Source: Flavobacterium pectinovorum
GTDB lineage: Bacteria; Bacteroidota; Bacteroidia; Flavobacteriales; Flavobacteriaceae
Reading direction: 5' to 3'
Assembly (NCBI RefSeq): GCF_006438875.1
Contig: NZ_RCZH01000007.1
Coordinates: 317,250-354,710, forward strand
DNA length: 37,461 nt
Shown here: positions 34,592 to 37,461 of the stretch, piece after piece
Layout of the letters: every line of letters begins with the position of its first letter
How positions within the stretch are numbered: the stretch's first letter is position 1
Made by a program: the position numbers and the translations under genes
Notes under the pieces: generated by a model
The model's input: the letters and a program-made list of their open reading frames with translations, nothing else
Database searches by the model: none
Told to the model about the DNA's origin: nothing

Positions 34592-36148
34592 TTATGCTTT
34601 GTTTTCTTTTCTTTTTCTCCAGAAATAATCTCCAACAAAATAGGCTGCAAGAATAAATAGGAAGTATTTAAAGTAAGATTGTGGTTGTCCTTCACCGTCA
34701 ACAGTAGTAAATACTCTGTTCCAACGAACTTTATTGATTCCTTTTCCGTTAGTATCCCAGCTCATCCAGATAAAAACCGGTTTACCCACGATGTGATCTT
34801 CTGGAACGTAACCCCAATAACGGCTATCTTCAGAGTTGTGACGGTTATCTCCCATCATCCAGTAATAGTTTTGTTTGAAGGTATAAGTTGTTGTAGGTTT
34901 TCCATTTATGATAAATTTAGAACCATCCAATTGCAATGTATTTCCTTCGTAATTCGTAATGATTTCTTTGTAAAAAGGCAAAGATTCATTGTTTAAAGCA
35001 ACAGTTTTTCCAGCTTCGGGAATATATATCGGACCAAAATTATCCTGATTCCATTTGTTGATATGAGGGAAAATTGAATTGTCGTTTCCTTTCTGAATTT
35101 GTCTTATTACACCAGTTACGCCAGGAGTATTTTTGAATCGTTCTGCGCTGGCTTCAGTTAAAGCTCTGAAGTAAAGCGTATCTCTTTTTTGTTCATCTTT
35201 AAAGTAAGCACCATCCGTAATGTCTAATTCTTTTAGTAAAGATTCAAAATCAATAGACGTTTTTCCATCTAAAGCAATTGCATAGGAATATTGTGGTTTA
35301 GCACGTTCCGGTAAAACTAATTTTTTTCCGTTGATAAAAACAAATCCGTCTTTAATAGATAAGCTGTCTCCAGGAATACCAACACATCTTTTTACGTAGT
35401 TTGATTTTTTGTCAATTGGTTTTATAACACCAGGTCTTCCCTTTTGTTCATAAAAATAATGTACAGTATCAACCGGCCAGTTAAAAACAACAATATCAGT
35501 TCGTTTGATTTTTTCTAATGCAGGCAATCTGAAATAAGGTAATTGTGGCCAGCTTAGGTATGATTTGCGTTTCATTAACGGTATAGAGTCATGAACCATT
35601 GGTAATGCAATAGTAGTCATAGGTACTCTGGGACCGTAATTTACTTTACTAACAAATAAAAAGTCTCCAATTAATAAAGATTTTTCTAATGATGAAGTTG
35701 GAATAGTATAAGGTTGTACGACATAAGTATGTACTAGTGTTGCTACGATAATAGCAAAAAGCAATGAACTTACAGTATCTGCAGCTTTGTTTTCAGATGT
35801 TAATTTACGAGTAGCATTATATTCCAGTTTTTGAGTATAGTTAACATAATAGATATAAAAACCAAAAGTAAAGATTCCTAATACAGTATCTAAAGTAGAT
35901 TTTTTCCCAAAAGTTCTTAAAGTTTCCACCCAAACAACCGGAAACATAATCAAGTTGATAATCGGGATGAAAAGTAAAATGGTCCACCAGGCTGGTCGTC
36001 CAATTATTTTCATTAAAACAATTGAATTATAAACCGGAATTGCAGCTTCCCAAGGTTTTCTTCCTGCTGTGACGTACAATTTCCAGGTTCCTATGAAGTG
36101 AATAACCTGAACTGCTAAGAAAAAAACAAACCAAAGATATAGAGTCAT
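34592..36148 (-). CDS. lepB: Signal peptidase I with N-terminal membrane domain
   Basis: This is a 518-residue enzyme that cleaves Sec signal peptides outside the inner membrane. The N-terminal about 105 residues form a DUF5684-like domain with about three membrane segments. A further membrane anchor lies at about residues 126-146. The S26 catalytic domain has Ser153 in IPTSSLEKSLLIGD and the general base Lys253 in YVKRCVGIPGD. The final box GDNRHNSEDSRYWG is present. The protein is longer than E. coli LepB because of the extra N-terminal domain and an insert between the catalytic boxes. It lies 65 bp downstream of dapB. Confidence 0.95.
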   Translation of the reverse strand: MTLYLWFVFFLAVQVIHFIGTWKLYVTAGRKPWEAAIPVYNSIVLMKIIGRPAWWTILLFIPIINLIMFPVVWVETLRTFGKKSTLDTVLGIFTFGFYIYYVNYTQKLEYNATRKLTSENKAADTVSSLLFAIIVATLVHTYVVQPYTIPTSSLEKSLLIGDFLFVSKVNYGPRVPMTTIALPMVHDSIPLMKRKSYLSWPQLPYFRLPALEKIKRTDIVVFNWPVDTVHYFYEQKGRPGVIKPIDKKSNYVKRCVGIPGDSLSIKDGFVFINGKKLVLPERAKPQYSYAIALDGKTSIDFESLLKELDITDGAYFKDEQKRDTLYFRALTEASAERFKNTPGVTGVIRQIQKGNDNSIFPHINKWNQDNFGPIYIPEAGKTVALNNESLPFYKEIITNYEGNTLQLDGSKFIINGKPTTTYTFKQNYYWMMGDNRHNSEDSRYWGYVPEDHIVGKPVFIWMSWDTNGKGINKVRWNRVFTTVDGEGQPQSYFKYFLFILAAYFVGDYFWRKRKENKA

Positions 36149-36213
36149 GATATTTTGTTTAAAGTTTTAGGATTAAGTTCTAATCTGAATTTTGCCTTAA
36201 TCGTTAAATCTGT

Positions 36214-36915
36214 TTATTTTAAGTTTAATACGTCTTTCATGTTATAGATACCAGTTTTTCCTGCTAGCCATTCAGCAGCAATAACAGCGCCCAAAGCAAA
36301 ACCTTCGCGATTGTGAGCAGTATGTTTTAGTTCGATACTGTCTACAATTGAATCGTAAGTTACCGTGTGAGTTCCCGGAACATCACCAATTCTTTTGGCT
36401 TCAATATGAATTTCGTTGTTTTTTGCTTCGTCTAAAGTCCAATTGGCATAATTACTGTTTTCAATAACACCTTTAGCCAGTGAAATTGCAGTTCCGCTTG
36501 GAGCATCTAATTTTTGTGTGTGATGAATTTCTTCCATCGTCACTTTATACGAATCAAATTGTGCCATTATTTTGGCTAAATATTCATTTAATTCAAAGAA
36601 GATATTTACACCTAAGCTAAAGTTTGAACTGGAGATAAAACCTCCTTGTTTTTCGTTGCAAAGTGCGATCATTTCATCATAATGTTCTAACCAGCCCGTT
36701 GTTCCTGAAACCACTGGAACATTTGCGTGAAAACAATTCGAAATATTATCAACGGCAGCAGTAGGAACGCTAAAATCGATAGCAACATCAGCTGTAGAAA
36801 GTCCGTCGTATGTATTGTGTTCGTCTTTCTTTAAAACAATTTCATGACCTCTTTCTAAAGCAATTCGTTCAATTACTTTACCCATTTTTCCGTATCCTAA
36901 AAGCGCAATTTTCAT
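36214..36915 (-). CDS. dapB: 4-hydroxy-tetrahydrodipicolinate reductase
   Basis: This is a 233-residue NAD(P)H-dependent reductase of the lysine/diaminopimelate pathway. It has the nucleotide-binding GYGKMGKVI (residues 7-15), AIDFSVPTAAVDN, VSGTTGW, and the active-site EEIHHTQKLDAPSGTA with His131/His132 and Lys135. It is slightly shorter than the E. coli enzyme, as usual in Bacteroidota. It is a housekeeping gene unrelated to the DHDPS-family gene at 11831. It follows the DUF5683 gene by 38 bp. Confidence 0.96.
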   Translation of the reverse strand: MKIALLGYGKMGKVIERIALERGHEIVLKKDEHNTYDGLSTADVAIDFSVPTAAVDNISNCFHANVPVVSGTTGWLEHYDEMIALCNEKQGGFISSSNFSLGVNIFFELNEYLAKIMAQFDSYKVTMEEIHHTQKLDAPSGTAISLAKGVIENSNYANWTLDEAKNNEIHIEAKRIGDVPGTHTVTYDSIVDSIELKHTAHNREGFALGAVIAAEWLAGKTGIYNMKDVLNLK

Positions 36916-36953
36916 TTTATATATTTTTTGATTTTTTAAATAACAGCAGCTAT

Positions 36954-37461
36954 TTAAAATTGGTAATTAAAAGTTAGTCCAACATTTGGTCTGAAAGTTA
37001 CATCGTTAGGATAAACCTCCGGACGCATCGATAATCTTTCGTTGACATTGAATTGGATTAAAGCTGCATCAACGTTAGCGTCAATAATGTTTAAAACATA
37101 GAAAGCAACAACAAACAGAGCAGATAAATCCCGGTTTCGTTGATAGAATTTTTGTCCGGCAATAAGTCGGCTGTCATCTAAAAACTTGTAATTATCGTCA
37201 TTGTAGCCTTCCAATCTTCGTTTGTAGGCATCTCGATAATCGTGGTATTTTTTATTGTTATCAATATAAAAGTATAAACTGGTACCGATTGCTCCATAAA
37301 CAAGCGGAATTTTCCAGTATTTTTTATTGTATGCCTGACCTAAACCAGGCAGGATTGCAGAATAAAATGCTGCTTTTGCGGGAGTAAGTGGGTCTATTTC
37401 CTTATATGCAGTAGTGTCTTTTACGACTAAAACCGTGTCTTTTTTTACCTGAGCAAAAATA
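36954..37461 (-). CDS. DUF5683 domain protein (5' end outside the window)
   Basis: The minus-strand frame is open to the window edge, so only about 168 C-terminal residues are visible. The first visible residues IFAQVKKD look like the end of a signal peptide, so little is missing. The sequence PAKAAFYSAILPGLGQAYNKKYWKIPLVYGAIGTSLYFY is the hallmark of DUF5683. Hydrophobic segments lie around IPLVYGAIGTSLYFYI and LSALFVVAFYVLNIIDANVDA. It ends VGLTFNYQF with a terminal Phe. Function is unknown; it is usually found next to parAB and dapB in this phylum. An internal TTG at 37214 could be mistaken for its start. Confidence 0.88.
   Translation of the reverse strand, partial: IFAQVKKDTVLVVKDTTAYKEIDPLTPAKAAFYSAILPGLGQAYNKKYWKIPLVYGAIGTSLYFYIDNNKKYHDYRDAYKRRLEGYNDDNYKFLDDSRLIAGQKFYQRNRDLSALFVVAFYVLNIIDANVDAALIQFNVNERLSMRPEVYPNDVTFRPNVGLTFNYQF

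Overview
The window reads as a chromosomal segment of a low-GC Bacteroidota, most likely Flavobacterium or a close Flavobacteriaceae relative. The grounds are AT-rich coding sequence, promoters of the Bacteroidota type (TAnnTTTG at -7), a SusC/SusD pair, a secreted protease with a type IX secretion (T9SS) C-terminal domain, the DUF5683-dapB-lepB-wbqC gene order, and intergenic palindromes of the 'TTTGCCACGAATT' and 'ACCGCAAAG' kinds. There are no rRNA or tRNA genes, phage, transposase or CRISPR.

Layout. 1-3635 (minus strand): a cut glycosyltransferase, a DUF2461 protein, a rhodanese-thioredoxin lipoprotein and recF. 4005-10346 (plus): a membrane-anchored TPR protein, ribH, mutL, two different rhomboid proteases and a membrane-anchored EEP-family hydrolase. 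10808-33278: an accessory catabolic locus. 33884-37461 (minus): wbqC-like, lepB, dapB and a DUF5683 protein cut by the window end. Many intergenic gaps are filled by palindromic repeats, including two arrays of four units each (25452-26134 and 33303-33866).

The catabolic locus looks like a single system for proline- and hydroxyproline-rich protein, with collagen or gelatin the obvious candidate. An AraC-type regulator (10808-11653) is divergent from a six-gene operon encoding a hydroxyproline-to-2-oxoglutarate route (4-hydroxyproline epimerase, FAD D-amino-acid dehydrogenase, DHDPS-family deaminase, 2-oxoglutarate-semialdehyde dehydrogenase) followed by an Xaa-Pro aminopeptidase and a dipeptidyl peptidase IV. 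Next come a SusC/SusD importer, a 1282-residue secreted M43-type metalloprotease with a T9SS tail, a second M24 peptidase and a secreted S37-type prolyl tripeptidyl aminopeptidase. The inferred flow is: extracellular cleavage, uptake of peptides across the outer membrane, removal of Xaa-Pro and tripeptide units in the periplasm, final cleavage in the cytoplasm, and oxidation of hydroxyproline to 2-oxoglutarate.

The strongest new observation is regulatory. Four separate promoters in this locus (before the DHDPS-family gene, susC, the M43 protease and the S37 peptidase) each carry two direct half-sites resembling GGTAATATAGTATTG. The half-sites start exactly 21 bp apart, and the second starts exactly 36 bp before the first base of the -7 element in all four cases. 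None has a well-spaced -33 TTG. This fits one activator, probably the adjacent AraC protein, controlling an extracellular-to-cytoplasmic Pro/Hyp regulon.
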